From NCBI GenBank assembly GCA_001051155.2, contig JYIP02000003.1, positions 682,001 through 746,000 on the forward strand: DNA of 64,000 bases, written 5' to 3'. This DNA comes from Chrysoporthe austroafricana (Eukaryota > Ascomycota > Sordariomycetes > Diaporthales > Cryphonectriaceae). The notes under the pieces are model-generated. The model was not told the DNA's origin. It saw nothing but the letters and a program-made list of their open reading frames with translations, and ran no database searches. Made by a program: the position numbers and the translations under genes. Of the stretch, positions 35,286-49,000 are shown piece by piece (position 1 is the first letter of the stretch; each line of letters begins with the position of its first letter).

Positions 35286-38200
35286 TTATGTATTAAATAT
35301 ATAGCATCTTTGCTAGCTCTTTTCTTTAGAGAACCGGAAGGGGGCATCCTTCTTTAATATTCGAATATTACTATCAGAGAGATAGAGATATAGAGAGAAA
35401 GAGAGTATGTAAGTAAATAAGTGCGTATTTAGTTCCCTGATAATAGCAACATTCGTATATTAAAAAAAATACTTTCTATCTTTAGAAAAAGTAATATCTA
35501 ATAAGCTACAAGCAATATATATATAGAATGAATATTATTACACAATAGTTTCACCAAACATTCCTCCGAACAACCTATCAGATGTCTTCTGGTGAATTCA
35601 CCAGGCAGTCATGGCGCGTCTAGCCATGCCATGTCTAACACCTGGGTGCACTCAGGCGCCGAGGCACGATTACCCTGCCGGAACCGCGGAATCCTCCCTC
35701 TTCCCCCCCCCCCTTCTTCCTTCTCGTCGGGATGACTTTCCCGGGCTAGGGTTGGTTATTTCTCCCTTGCCATTTACGGGGAAGAAAGAACTAGCGAGCA
35801 GACCGCTTTAGGATCTGTATGAAAACCCCCTTCCGACCATGCGTTATACGCCACAGGTCTCTCTACGTCGTCGCCTGGGCGCGTCTTGGGGCTGTCTGCG
35901 GTGCTGCTAAGGTTTAGTCACCGCCATTTAGGCGGCTCGCCGTGTCAGGGGTGGTCTGTATCTCGGAGGGGGGACGGGGGATTTCAGTAGGGAAGTGTAT
36001 TGGTCTTGGGTGCCAAGAGTGAAGGAGGGCGCTGTGATGGCTTCATTTTGCTTCGTAAGGCTGTCAGCTTCCTTTTACTTCTACCTCCCCCCCCTCTCTC
36101 TGTGTGTGTGCGTTTATCAGATGTTATCACCCTCCTCCCTTACGAAATCACAGGCAGCATTATTCCCTCTGTCGCCAAAGGCCTCGAACGCCAATGCTAA
36201 CAGGCGGCTTAACGTCCCGCGAGGCGGGCGCGCCGAGTCGTCCCCGCAGATACACGCCAAGAGTGTTAACTATAAAAGTGCGTCTATAAGCTAATACGCG
36301 GCTGTCTTGCTATGTTCTGACAAAGGCAGCGGGCCAAACGGCGATTGGTTCTGCAGCGTTGTGCCAGCCGTGCCAAGGAACTATGATCGGCGAAGCCATC
36401 CGTGGTAGCTGGAGAGGGGTCCCGAACGCGTCGGCTGTAGGCAATTATGGGCGGGGCGTAGCAGGCTGGCAATAGAGGATAGAGCATAGCAGAAGAGTTG
36501 TATCTCGTAAGCGATATTTGCGCAGCCGAGGTAGGAGGGGAGCGATTTGTGAGCGGGCCGTTACTTTCGGCGGATTGGCTTTGTTGTATTTACTAGAATT
36601 CAACCAGATTTGGGTAGATATGGCAGGCTAAAATAGCCAGCAGTGTCAATCTATTTCGGGTTTGCTAAAGGATCCTCTGAAGTAGCGGCGCTATAGCAAC
36701 TATCGCAGATGGATATCCACACTTTGAAAGCGCTGTTATAGAAATATCTGCTCGAGTCAATGGGAGGCTTTGATTGTTTTGCTAATGATGAGCCTAAGCG
36801 GGGTCTACCGCACAGTTGTTGTAGTATCCAGCTGTCTGGATCCGTAATATTGTACTGCTGTCCTAGGCAGCCAACTGCTCCCGATGAAAGCTTTTCTGCA
36901 TGGTGAAGATGCCAAAGCCCGTGCCAGACACGGGAGTCTGACCGTAAGGCGGCTCGCGTAAGACTTGAGAATTGCGCTCGCCGTAAGCACCCAGGTATTC
37001 CGGATCGGCCTCATTGTGATGCGAGTTTGAGACGGCATCTATTCAACCTAATTAATTACCGCCTGTACTAAGATACTACTTTTGTCGACTTTAACCGGCA
37101 CTACAATCTTCTCTTGGTCAATTAAGCTCGAACGTTATGAAAAGTTTCTTGTTAATAAAGGATTTGAGTGTTTTCTTACGATGGCGGTCATGGGCTCATA
37201 AGAGTATACATCAGCTGGCTATGTGACGCAAACAATCCTTTGGCTAAATTCGAGACACTTACAAGCATTGTTCACAGGCGACTTACAAAGCCACCTAGCA
37301 TCAGTGGATTCACGATTCTCAAATCATGCATCATTCGATTACATATACACTATATTTTGCTCCTGATTTGCTTATAAACCCCTCCTGTTAAGCTTAAAGT
37401 AAGCGGAAGCTCGAGAAGTTTAAGTTATTAGCCTTATCGCGAAGTTTAAACCACTCCTACCCCTTATCTTTGAGCGGAAGGGATGGTTACGAAACAATGT
37501 TGCAGTATACTATAACTTTTCAAATTACGGAGCAAAGATTATACAGGTTTCTCTAGAGTACACTATTTTTGTTATGGCCATGCAGCAGCACAGATATACG
37601 GTTCTCCTGATATTACCATGAACTTTGCATATTAGATCCGATTCCTTGCCTTTCTCCCTCAACCAGTGGCATGACCTTAACTATGCTACCTAGTAAGCTG
37701 ACTTGAGACCGATTCCATCTTTCCCGGGTACCCTCCACCATAATCAACAGGTATGTTTGTGATCACTCAGCAACAACAGGGGACCACCTACATAGTCAGG
37801 TGACAACCCCGCCAACAGGGACTTCGAATAATCCAATCGGCGATTATAACCAGCATAACAGCATTGCCAGTCGCCTGAATATTTGTTATTTGAATCAATT
37901 GCTATCAACTACTCACAGCAATCCCCGAGCAGATCTGCAAGGTTTCAACACATTCAAAGATATGCACGTGACTGCAATGTCTCGACCATCCAGAGAGCTG
38001 TAAGATAAAGAGAAGCTGAGCGTGGCGATCTTCCTGGCCACACAACGATTTCGTACCTGGGACAGGACTTTCCCCACCAATTATTTTGTTGCAAAAGCTC
38101 GGGACTACTAGCCGAGCCTTGTGAGGCATCCGTCAATTGGTTAGGAGGAGTTCGCCACTTCCCGACATTCTGTACCGTCGACACTGGGAGCGAGAGCTGC

Positions 38201-38730
38201 TTATAGTAGATCCTGTAGTCGAGGCCGGCCTTTGCTTGCCGCTCCCAGCATCCCATTCCTCCAACCACATATTTGCAGACGCGATTCAGGGCCCAACAAG
38301 TTCTAGCCTTGTTCCCCTCACCCACCTCGTTGCATTTCACCGCGTGTCGTCCTGGACCCCAGCCACCCAGAGGCCCCAGCTGATCACGCCTCGTGCGCTG
38401 CCAGTCCCCATGCGGGAGTTCGCTAGTCCGATCGACCGGGTGTCACGGCCGCGTCCTCCTCCCGGTCCACTGAGATAGAAGCCCTCGTTATACAATTCAA
38501 ATTGGGTTGGGCACACACATGCACCCCGCCTTTCATGCGACGTTACCAACATCCTATCCTTGTTATACCCTAGGTAGTGCTTATCAGCCCTGTCCTTATC
38601 TATACGCGCGTTCGTTCTCCCATTAAACATGTCGCTCTTGCCCGCGGGCCGAGGTCTGCTTGATGGGAGAGACCAGAGGTCTGCTGGTATCTCTGCCCCC
38701 TAAGCCCGCTGCCCGTATCTTGAATTCACC
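35286..38730. other. AT-rich gene-poor region
   Basis: No intact gene recognised. A perfect 16-bp palindrome CTGGTGAATTCACCAG lies at 35589-35604; the related TCTGGTGAATTCAC occurs near 35250. GAGATAGAGATATAGAG-type simple sequence lies near 35375-35405. A short coding-like relic is listed separately. The last 200 bp before 38731 are the transporter leader. Confidence 0.4.
36863..37037 (-). pseudogene. Coding-like relic, unknown family
   Basis: A minus-strand frame of about 57 residues runs from an AATAG acceptor-like site to TAG, containing NEADPEYLGAYGERNSQVLR and PPYGQTPVSGTGFGIFTM. The composition (Pro, Gly, Tyr, Gln, no stops in AT-rich surroundings) resembles the C-terminal tail exon of a fungal membrane protein. 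Upstream exons were not found. Weak evidence. Confidence 0.25.
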
Positions 38731-41719
38731 ATGTCTGTCCGGCTCCGCCCAGACTCGGACGTCGCAGCATTCGATGACAACGAGCACTCGTCCGAGAAGT
38801 CGCAGGATGTGAACCTCGACGAGAAACGAGCGACCGATGCGTCGCAGGCGCTCTGGGTTCCCCCGGAAGAGTGGCTTGTACGCTTCAAGGAAAGTTATAC
38901 GGGCCGTCATGGCGGGGAAACGCTGCCGCCAGGCTCAGACCCCGACCGCATCGCCGAGGCCATCTTCACCATGAACGAGGAGGAGTCTGTCGACTTCCTC
39001 AGGTCCGTCATCGTGAACCACCAGCACGACTATTCCTTCGACACGGTGTTTATGCAGCGCTGCAAGGAGCTGGTCGAGGGCAAGGAGGCGTGCTCGATGG
39101 AGCCGGGGGACTGGGCGTACGAGACGTGCAAGACCGCAGGTCTCATCCATAACTGGTCTCCATACACTGAGGTCCGCGCCGTCACTATCCCATATGACGA
39201 CCCCAGCGAGGCTTGTGAGAGCTTTCGCGCGTACTTCCTCGGCATGTTCTGGGTCTGCGTCTGCACGGCTGTCAACACCTGTGAGTTCTAAGCTCGTGCT
39301 GTTCACAACATGGGCGGTCCGGCCTCAATACTGATCTTCGCAGTCTTTAATCCCCGCCAACCCGGTATCTCGATTCCTGGGTCGGTGGTCCAGCTGCTCC
39401 TGGTGCCTATGGGTCGAGGCATGGCCCTCGCCCTCCCTGACTGGGGCTTCACCTTCCGAGGGACGCGGTATTCTCTCAATCCTGGCCCCTGGACGTCCAA
39501 AGAGCAGCTGTTCGCCACTATTATCTTCTCCGGCGCGTCAACCATCGGCAACTTCACGGGCCTGCTGGTCATGCGCCTCCCGGCCTTCTTCAACCAGCGT
39601 TGGGTCAACTTCGGCTTTGCGATCGTCCTCGCCCTGGCGAACCAGATCTTCGGTCTCGGTATGGCCGGCATCCTCCGCCGCCTCACGGTCTATCCCGTCG
39701 AGGCCATCTGGCCTTCGGCCCTTCCCACGATCGCGCTGAACCGGACCCTGATCAACTACGAGAACAAGCGCGAGACCATCAACGGCTGGAGGATGTCCCG
39801 CTACATGTGCTTCCTGGCAGCGACAGGCGTCTTCATCATCTATTACTGGATCCCTAACGAGCTCTTTGAGTCCTTGCGTCTCTTTAACTGGATGACCTGG
39901 ATCGCCCCAAATAATCTCAACCTTGCCGTCGTCACCGGCTCCTACGGTGGTATGGGGTTCAATCCGATCTCGAGTTTCGATCCGAACCTCTCTGGTTCAA
40001 CCACCATGAATTCGCCCTTTTTCGCGTGAGTCCGCAATGTATTTACCGAGACGGGCTCGAGAGAAAGCTAACAACTCGCAGCCAGCTCCAACAGTACGTG
40101 ATGCGCGTGCTCAGCGGCATAGTCATCCTCATCATGTACTACACGAACGTGTCCTGGTATGTATCCACGATGCACCTCCCCGCCTCGTCCACCCATTTCA
40201 CCCAGTTTTTCTGTTCCGCCTTCGAGACGAGGGCTAGAAACACGCAGACCAGTAAAAGGCCTAGTCCCAAAGATGTACCTGGAACTTTCTAACGCTTGAT
40301 CACTGCAGGGGCGCATACATGCCGATCAACTCGAACGACGCCTTCGACAATACGATGACGGCGTACAATGTCAGCAAGGTTCTGACCGACGACAACGGCG
40401 TGAACATTGAGAATTACAAGGCCTACGGGCCGCCCTACTACGCCATCGCGAATCTCTTCGTGACGGGTGGCAATTTTGTGTACTACACCTTCTCGATCGT
40501 GTACGTCTTCATCAAGTACTGGGGCCCCCTGAAGAAGGCGTTCGTCGGCATGGTGGTCAACACGATCAAGCGCCGCTCCATCTACACGGGCTTCACCGAC
40601 GGCCACACGCAGATGATGCGGCGGTACAAGGAGGTGCCGGAGTGGTGGTACGGGATCGTCTTCGTGTTCGGCTTCATCATCTCGATCGTCGCCTGCGTCG
40701 CGTGGCCGACGCAGACGCCGTGGTGGAGCATCGTCGGGGTCACGGCGATCGGGGCACTGCTCACGATCCCGTGGGTGATCATCGAGAGCATCGCGTCGAC
40801 GGGCATCTCGCTCAACGTCATCTGGCAGGTGCTCCCCGGCGTGTGGTTCCCGGGCAAGCCGATGCCGCAGCTCGTGATCCTCATGCTCGGCGGCGCGTTC
40901 GAGCAGATGGCCGGCGGCTTCACGACGGACCTCAAGTACGCGCACTACGCCAAGCTGCCGCCGCGCGCCGTCTTCCGCGGCCACGTCTCGGCGTGCTTCG
41001 TCAACTGCTTCATCTACTGCGCCATCCTCGAGGTCATGCTCGTCTACTACAACTCCGACAGCACCCTCTGCCAGTGGGACAACAAGGAGCACATGGTCTG
41101 CACCTACGCCCAGTCCGTCTACGCCTCCACCATCCTCTTCGGCGCCTTCGGCACCAACAACATGTTCCGCCTCTACCCCGTCCTGCCCTGGTGCTTCCTC
41201 GTCGGCGCCGTTGTCGGCCTCGCCTGGGTCCTCGCCGAGAAGGCCCTGCCGCGCGCCCGCGAGCGCCTCCGCGAGCGCCTCGGCGCCACGCGCTTCGCCG
41301 TCGTCGACCGCCGCCTGTGGGCCCCCGCCGCCGGCGTGCTCGCCTGCCTGCACCCGGCCGTCGCGCTCTCGGGCGCGCTCAACTGGGCCGGCAACACGAA
41401 CCTCACGTACGCCACGCTCGGCATCTACCTCGCCTGGGTCTTCCAGTACTACCTCAAGCGCCGCTACACGGCGTGGTGGGGCAAGTACGCGTACATGGTC
41501 TTCGCCGGCCTCAACGTCGGCGTCGCCATCTCGGGCCTCATCGTCACCCTCGTCTTCAGCTTCGGCGCCGGCAAGAACGCCAACCTGAGCTGGTGGGGCA
41601 ACAGCGTCCTCACCGAGGGCCTCGACTACCAGCTGTACAACAACAACGCCTCGCTCAAGGCGCTGCCGGCCTCGGGGTACTTCGGCCTCTCGCCTGACCA
41701 GTATCCGCTCGACTGGTGA
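38731..41719 (+). CDS. OPT family oligopeptide transporter
   Basis: Proton-coupled importer of small peptides (or glutathione-like substrates) in the plasma membrane. Four exons, 38731..39280, 39344..40025, 40082..40156 and 40309..41719, give 905 residues, usual for fungal OPTs. Introns start GTGAGT, GTGAGT and GTATGT and end CGCAG, CGCAG and TGCAG. After a 180-residue hydrophilic N-terminus (WVPPEEWLVRFKESYTG, SPYTEVRAVTIPYDDP) come the membrane helices: NTFFNPRQPGISIPGSVVQL, PVEAIWPSALPTIALNRTLI and SWGAYMPINSNDAFDNTM. The C-terminal part has GGFTTDLKYAHYAKLPPRAV, WNVIWQVLPG-type and NLTYATLGIYLAWVFQYYLK helices. Exon 4 is markedly GC-rich. The peptide length preference cannot be read from sequence. 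Confidence 0.92.
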
Positions 41720-42940
41720 TCGCGGGCTGTGGTGGCGCGGCTGGTGTGGCTAGTAGGAGGTTTTGTTGGTCTGCTTTCTACGAACCGATCGCACATCTTC
41801 TCTGTCGGGAGAGATAGGACTATAGGATCGATAGTATTGCTGTTAGTTTCCGGTCAAAGAAGTTCGGTGATAGATCGGGCCAATAATCCGTCTCAGTCAT
41901 ATCCTGTCGGTAACGAAAGCTGAACAATTACGAAGGCCTTGGAACATAATAAACTCTTGCGAAAACAGTAAAGCGTTGTATCAGACATGAAGTGACCCAT
42001 CCCCATTGCCTTCGCATCGTACAAGGTGAGTTTCTTAAGCAAGTATCTCTCAGCATGCCAGGCAGCCCAAGGTTATCCGGGTGAATTAGAGTCTATGTAT
42101 GTCGACTAAGCCCGCATCTACTGCCTCAGTCACCAACAGCACCGAACCACCCACCCTATGCAACGAGCACATCGAACCAGGTCAGCCAGTCACCACGTAC
42201 TCAACATATCATCGCACCACAACGCCGCCGGTCCCCACCAGCTCCCTCCACAAACACCCCCCAAAAAGCACCCTCGACCAAATCTCAAGATCACAAGTCA
42301 GATCACAAAATCAAAAACTCCATTCTCTGGCCTAGGCTCGCCTTTTCTTTTGCCTTTTTTTAGACTGCCCAGCTAGGTAGGTACCCATTCGAAACACAAA
42401 CAACCGCCCTCCGCCCCCCAACCTCCAATGCACCGACAGGCCGGCCGACCAACTAATCAGGCCGTTGAGGAGGCGTAAATCCTACATACAGCGCAGCGTA
42501 GCGCGGCGCATCGCGTACATGAGTTGAGTACATTCCACACAAGAACGGTGAAGGTTTATCTGACAGGCCCCCGTGGGCACGCAGTAGCCATCTCCCCCCT
42601 CCTGGCCTCAAAGTAGCCGCCAGAACAGGCGCGTCGTACCCCTCGCAACGCAAATAGCCGTCCGACAACAGCAACAAGATGCACCCACCCTTCCCTTCCT
42701 CGGACAACGACAACAACATATCCACATCCACACCCATAAAAGCCAGCCAGCCAGCCACCCTCCTCCTCTCTCCCCCCTTTCTCAGCCCCATCCATCTCTT
42801 TCCAAAACCGAAAACAGCAGAAGAAACAAGTTTAAAAAAAAACAAGGAAAGAAAAAAAAAGGTAGGTAACGTAGAAGCCGCAGTCAGTCGTACACCGGCT
42901 CCCACGAAGCTCAGATCCGGATTTCCCCAGGGGAGGTCAA
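41720..42940. other. Intergenic between convergent genes
   Basis: Three-prime regions of the OPT gene (plus) and the SNT1-like gene (minus). A/C-rich around 42200-42420. No gene recognised. Confidence 0.45.
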
Positions 42941-43018
42941 CTAATACCTCCTGTCCAGCGGGCTGTGCGCGTACCCCTCGTGCGGCGGCCGGAGCTGCGG
43001 CCTCCGGGGGTCGACCTG

Positions 43019-43058
<40 letters not shown>

Positions 43059-46000
43059 GGCGGCGGTGGCCCCGGCGGCGGGCCCCTGAGCTCCCCGCGG
43101 AAGTCCGCCGGCCCGCCGTGGTACTCAGGCGGCCCCGGCGGCCCCGGCGGCCGGCCCCGGCCGTAGTCCTGCGGTGGCGGCGGCGGCGGCGGGCCCCGCA
43201 TGCGCATGTCGCGCAGGTCGGCCGCGGCGTGCATCTCCAGCCGCTGCCGCATCTCCTGGTCGCGCTGGATCTCGGCCTCCCGGAGCTCGCGGAACTCGCG
43301 CTCGCGCATCTCCGCCGCCGCCCGGTACTCGCGCTCGCGCAGCTCGCGGTCGCGCATCTCGCGCTCGCGCATCTGCATCTCGTAGTGCTGCTGCGCCGGC
43401 GCCGGCGTGTAGCTCCGGGCGGGCGGCTGCGCGATCTCGCGCGCGGGCGTGCTGTAGCGCGTGAAGGCTGGCTGGGGCGGCGCGGGGGCGGGCGGTGGCG
43501 GTCCGCCGATCATCTCCCTGGGCGCCGGCGAGGAGGATACGAAGGAGCGGCCTATGGAGCCCGAGTGCGAGTGTTGGTGGTGCGTCGGGTGGCCGCCCAT
43601 CAATCTGGGGTCGTTGCGCGGGTCGTTGCGAGGGTCGTTGCGAGGATCGTTGCGTGGGTCGTTACGCAGGTCGTTACGCGGGTCGATGCGCGGATCATTT
43701 CGTGGGTCGTTTCGTGGGTCGTTTCGTGGGTCGTTACGGGGGTCCATTCGGGGATCAGCCATCCTGGGGTCCGGCACCGCGCGCTGCTGCGACTCGAGCA
43801 TGCCGTAGCGCTCATCCCGAGGCGGCCCCCCGTCGCGCAGGCTCCCGATGCCGTAGCGCTCGTCTCGGGGATCCCGAACCTCCCTCAGATCCCTGTCCCT
43901 GAGGCTCATGTGCGACGGCGGGGCGGACGACCACGACGGGCCGGTGGTCTCGCGCACCTGCTGCAGCTTGCTCGGCCCGCCGTGCTGGGTCGCCCACGGG
44001 GACTGGGCCGGCGGCGGCGGCGGCGGCGGCGCGGGCGTCGGCTTGGGGACGGGCCAGGAGGTCTCCTGCTGGAGCCGAGTGGCGCTCGCGGGCTGGCCTT
44101 GGGGCGGGGGCCACGCCGTCTCGCGGCTTGGTGGCGCCGAGTCCCGCAGGTAGCTCTCACGTGGCGGCTCTCTGGGCCGAGACGACGTGTGGGCGTACTG
44201 CATGGTCGGGGACGCGGCATGGGATTGCGAGGCGGGCGCCCCGTATCCGGGGAACGAGGTTGGCTGCGGCTGGTAGACCATGGGGGACTGCTGGCTGGGC
44301 GAGGGGTAGTGGTGCGATTGGTGGGGTGAGCCGGATGCCTGAACCTGGTGCTGCGACCCATATGCAGGACGCCCATACATATCCCTCTCGCCGGTCATCT
44401 CGACAGGTGACACGACGGAGGACCTCGAAGCGCCGACGTGCTGCGTCTGCGGTGACTGGGAATGGGGCGTGCTGTACGGCTTGAGCGACGGCATGGCTGG
44501 CGGTCCCGGCGTCCGAGCATACGACGAGTACGTCGGCGTCTCGTCTCTCCGTATGAGCGGCGGCGCAGACGGGGGTGGCTGCTGTCGCCCCGGCGGGGGG
44601 CTCGATGTCGTGTTCATGCCCCCCCTGGCAACCTCGTCGACTCTCTTGGGCGCCGGTGGGGCCGGCGAGGACGAATCGTCGTTGTTCAGCAGGGCCATCA
44701 GGTTCGACGTCTTGCGGGGCTCCGGCGGCTTCGAAGGAGGGGCGACGGCAGCCGGCGTAGGGGATGGACGCGAAGGCGACGCGGCGTAGCCATTGTCGAA
44801 GTACCCGGGCTGGGGTCCGCGCGTAGGAGTCTCGACCATGTTTGGATTTGGTATACGATGTGGCCCGTTGTCCACCACGTTGGGGTTTGGCACACGCGGG
44901 GGGCCAGACTCGACCAGGTTGGGGTTCGGTATCCGGCTCGGTCCTTCGACTGGACTCGGGTTGTGAATACGAGCGTCGGCCATCCGTGGATCGGCGACGT
45001 TGGGGTTGGGCACGCGGCTAGGTATGCTCGTGATCCGACGCTCGTCCACAGGCGTCGTGATCATCTGCGGCTCCCTCATGGTCTCCCTCAGCGGCTCGCG
45101 CTGCATCATCTGGTGAGGAGCTGGGGCGTAGACCTGGGCTGGCGGAGGGGCAGCAGTCCTTGGCGGCTCGGCTCTCCGGTCGATTAGCATAGGCTTGGCA
45201 GACATGGGCCTCGGGGGCGCCTGCGTTGGGACGAATGGCTCAAAGTGAGGAGCCCCGTCAGGCTCCGTCTTAAGGATCTGTCGCTCCATGAGCCTCGGGT
45301 TCTCCTTTGGCTGCAGGTCGGCCTGAGGTTTTCGCCTGAGAATGTTCATGTGTGGGTCGTATTCGGCGAAACCCGCATGCGAGGGCATTGCCTGGGATGG
45401 CAGCGTCGGTGGCTGTTCAACGGCTGACAGCGGGGTAGGCTTGAGGGTGTGTCGCATCGACTGCTGCTGCGACAGGAGGGACTCAGGATCTCTGTCCGAG
45501 GGGAAGGCCGAAGCGGAGCGGACGTGGCGACCGACCGGCTCGAGCGATGGCGTGCCGGGCTGTGAAGACAATGGTTTCCTCTCCGCCCGGTCGTTGCGCT
45601 CCGCCCTCTCTACCATCGGCGATTGGCCTATCGCGACCTGTTGCTGCAGTTGCTGCTGCGAGGGTGCTTGGGCGATCGGCCGAGGGAAGTTGGTGTTGAT
45701 TGGCGGCGGCTGCTGCTTCTCGATCTTGGACGGGACCACCTCGTCCACCACACCGTCTGCCGAGGGTACGTGGCGGTGAGACGGAGGGATGTCGTACTTC
45801 TTGTTCCGCGGCGTGGCCGTCGGCGCCGGTGGTGGAGGGAGCTTCTCCCCGCGCTGCCTCTTCTCGTCGGCCTCGCCAGCGATGATGGTCCACTCTGGGT
45901 TCTCCTTGGATTTTCTGCTGTAGAAGTTCTTGACCTGCCCTGGTGCATTAGCAAGCGGCGCCTCCCGCGCGGCCAGTCCACAGAAATGTTGTATTGTACT

Positions 46001-49000
46001 CACCATAGTCGGAGTCTTAGTCGTCATATGCAGAGAGATGGCATGCCAGTCTGTGCCAAAACTTCTAAGCAGGTCTGTGAATTCAGATTGCTCCACAACG
46101 CTCCAGTAGCTCGACGCGCCGGTTGTGGGCGTCGCGCGGCCGCCGCGCTCCGGCTCCGGCACACCAGGCCCGGTGATCCCGCTGTGGGTGCCGAACTCGA
46201 ACGCGACGTTCGACTGCAGCTGCGCGATGGGCTCGGGCCGCAGCGCCGGAGGTGCCATGATCTCCGTCGTCTTGTCCACCGGGTTTATGCCGTGGCTGGG
46301 GCCGGGCGCGAGCGAGGACGGCAGCGTGGGCATCGGCGAGTTGCGAGGCTCGAACGAGAGGGGGACCCGGCCCATCTCAGCGGTCGGGTTCGGCGTGGGT
46401 ATCAGGTCGGCCGGCGGCACCTTGGAGTTCGACCGGGACCTGGCGCCCCGGCCACCTCCCTGCGCGGGGGTCGGGGCCAGGACCTGAGGCGTCTTGGGCT
46501 GCTTAGGCTCCTTCTCCTTTGGTTTCCGCTGCCGACGGGGCTTCTCGACCTTCTCGCCGTTGGCATCCGTCTTGGACCCAGGGCCCCTGCGTCCGCTGGG
46601 CGTGGCCGAGGGCGTACCCTCCGCAGAGTCTACAGGCTTCTCGAAGTCCCAGGTGGGAGCAGCCGCGCGGCGGGGCCGGCGCCGCTCGCCATTCTCGCCC
46701 GTCTCCGCGGCCTCCTCCTGGGGCTCGTCCGGGTTTCCAAGCTCGTAGGCAAGAGCGCTCGACCGCGCCTTGGTCTTACCCTTCCTCCTCTTCTTGGGCT
46801 GCTTCTTGAGCTTCTCCTTGAGGTTGAGGGTGCTCTTCTTGATGTAGTAGTACTGGATACAGGCGTGGAAGTCGCGCTTGGGGATCTGCTCGGCGATCTT
46901 GCCCCACTGCTTGGGGAACTCGAGGTAGGCCTTCTCGAACTGGGCCGCCTCCTCGTCGGTGAAGTTGGCCAGCGGCGGCAGGACCTGCCAGTTCGCGACG
47001 AGCTTCTCCGGGTCCAGGTAGCCGGAGGTGTCGACGAAGGTCTCCTTCCTGCGGTCCTCCTCGGTCCAGTACATGTCCGGGATGGCGGCCTCGCTCTCTC
47101 GGGGGTGCTTCAGCTTCTCGGCCCTCGTCTCCCGCTCTTCTTTCTCCTTGGCCTCGAGGAGGGACTGCGCCATGATGCGCTCCATGTCGCGCTCGGTGGC
47201 AAACCTGCCGGCCCTGCGGCCCTCGGACTTGGACTCGTTTCCGGCCGGCGCCGGTCCCACGCCGTCGATAGGCGCGTTGGCCTTGTTGAAGAAATCACGG
47301 CTCTTGACGGCGATCGGGTCGTCGGACATGGTGAAGCGCAGATACGCCTCGTACTTCCCCCTGTACTCCATTCTCTTCTCGTCCTGGTCGGCCCTGGCGA
47401 ACGTGGCGTCCTGCTGGAGGACCCGCGCGATGTAGCTCTCGACCTCGGAGTTGCACTGCATGGACTTCATGGCCGCCTTGCTCTCCTGCCAGGGCCTCGC
47501 GCTGAAATACGGCAGGTCCTCGACGGGCGGCGTCTGCATGTCCGCACGGACCAGCTCCATGGTGACGGAGTCGATCTCGACGTCGGTGTCGTCCTCCTCT
47601 TCGAGCATCGGGGTGGGGCTGTTGGTCGCGGTGGCAGGCTGCTCGAGCCCGGGGGGCATCAAGTGCTGGTGGTCGTCGTGAGAGGAAACGCCGTTGGTCA
47701 CGACCGCCTCGCCCTCGGAGACGAAAGCCTCGGAGCCGTTCATCTGGGCATCCTCCATCGCGACGTCTCCCTGCTCGTCCTGCGCCTCGGGCTGCTCGAC
47801 GGTCGGGATGGGGACGTGGGCGCTGTCCACCTCCATCTCCTCGATCTTGGGCTGCAGCTCAGGAGCGGCAGACCTGGGCGGCTGCTCCTCGGGCGGCTCG
47901 GCGGAGCGGCGCAAGACCGCGGGCGGGGCGTCCTCCTTGACCTCGGGCTTTGCGACCTCTACCACTGCTGCCATCTCCGCAACCGGTGCCGCCGCCTTCG
48001 CCGCTGCCGCTGCCGCTGCCGCTGCCGCTGCCGCTGCCGCCCTTTCTGTCGGCAGGACGACACCGTTAGGGACCGGGCCGAGCATCTGCTTCAGGCCCTC
48101 CTTCTCGGTGGCAACCTTCACCAGGGCCTCGTGGGTCATATTCGCATAGCGGATCACGATCTCGGTCGGCACGGCGACGGTCGAGTCGCCCAGCTTCTTG
48201 ATCTCGGACTCGGCCTTGGCGATCTGCTCGTCGAACCAGTCGCCCATGTCCTCGTCGTCCGAGTCGGACGACTGGTCCACGGTGGGGATCGCGGGCGCGG
48301 CCCTCGGCGGCAGGGAGATGCGGACGCCGCTGATGTTCAGGCGCCTCTTCTTCTTGGCCGGCAGCTCGTCGACGATCTCTCCGTCCTCCTGCATGGGCTC
48401 GCCCGGCCGCTGGTCGTGCTGCTCCGCCGGGCGGGGGATCGTGGGGCTGGCCGTCTTGACCGCGGTGGGGGAGATGGCAGAGGCGACGCTGACGCGGTCC
48501 GAGACGTCGCCGCCTCCGGTCCGCATGTCTGGGGACTTCCAGGGGATGGCCCGCATGTCGCGGTCGACGGAGGCACGCGCAGACTGGGTGCCGCGCTCGA
48601 TCCTCGCATCGCCGTGCTCAGGGATGCGCAAGGGGCGCAGGCCGTCGCCGTCGGCGCCCGCGCCACTACTGCGGGGCCGGCGGGCGTCGTCGCTGTGTCG
48701 GTTCGAGTACGAGTCGGGCCGCTGGCCGAAGGAGCGGGCGGTCGGAGAGGCGAAGCTCTGCGAGCGGTTGATCTTGGGGGAGTCCGGCACCTTCATGGCG
48801 CCCTTGCTGCCGACGAGCGCAGGGTTGATCCACTGCTTGCTGGAGGGGCGAGGCTGCTTCTGCATCTGCTGGGCGCGCGGGCCGGTGGGGATCGTGGGGC
48901 TGATGGACTTTGCAGGGCCCGAGGGGGGCGCCCAGGTGTCGCTGCCGGGCTGGCCGGACGAGACAGGCCGGTCCTGGCGGTCTTCGGTGAGGGCCCGCGG

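Noticed and set aside
35589..35604. 16-bp palindrome around an EcoRI-type site
   Set aside because: Only one perfect copy and no terminal-repeat or duplication context, so not called as a mobile element.
40289..41353. Minus-strand frame opposite the OPT transporter
   Set aside because: It is antisense to a well-supported exon and has an Ala/Asp/Glu/Arg-rich shadow composition.
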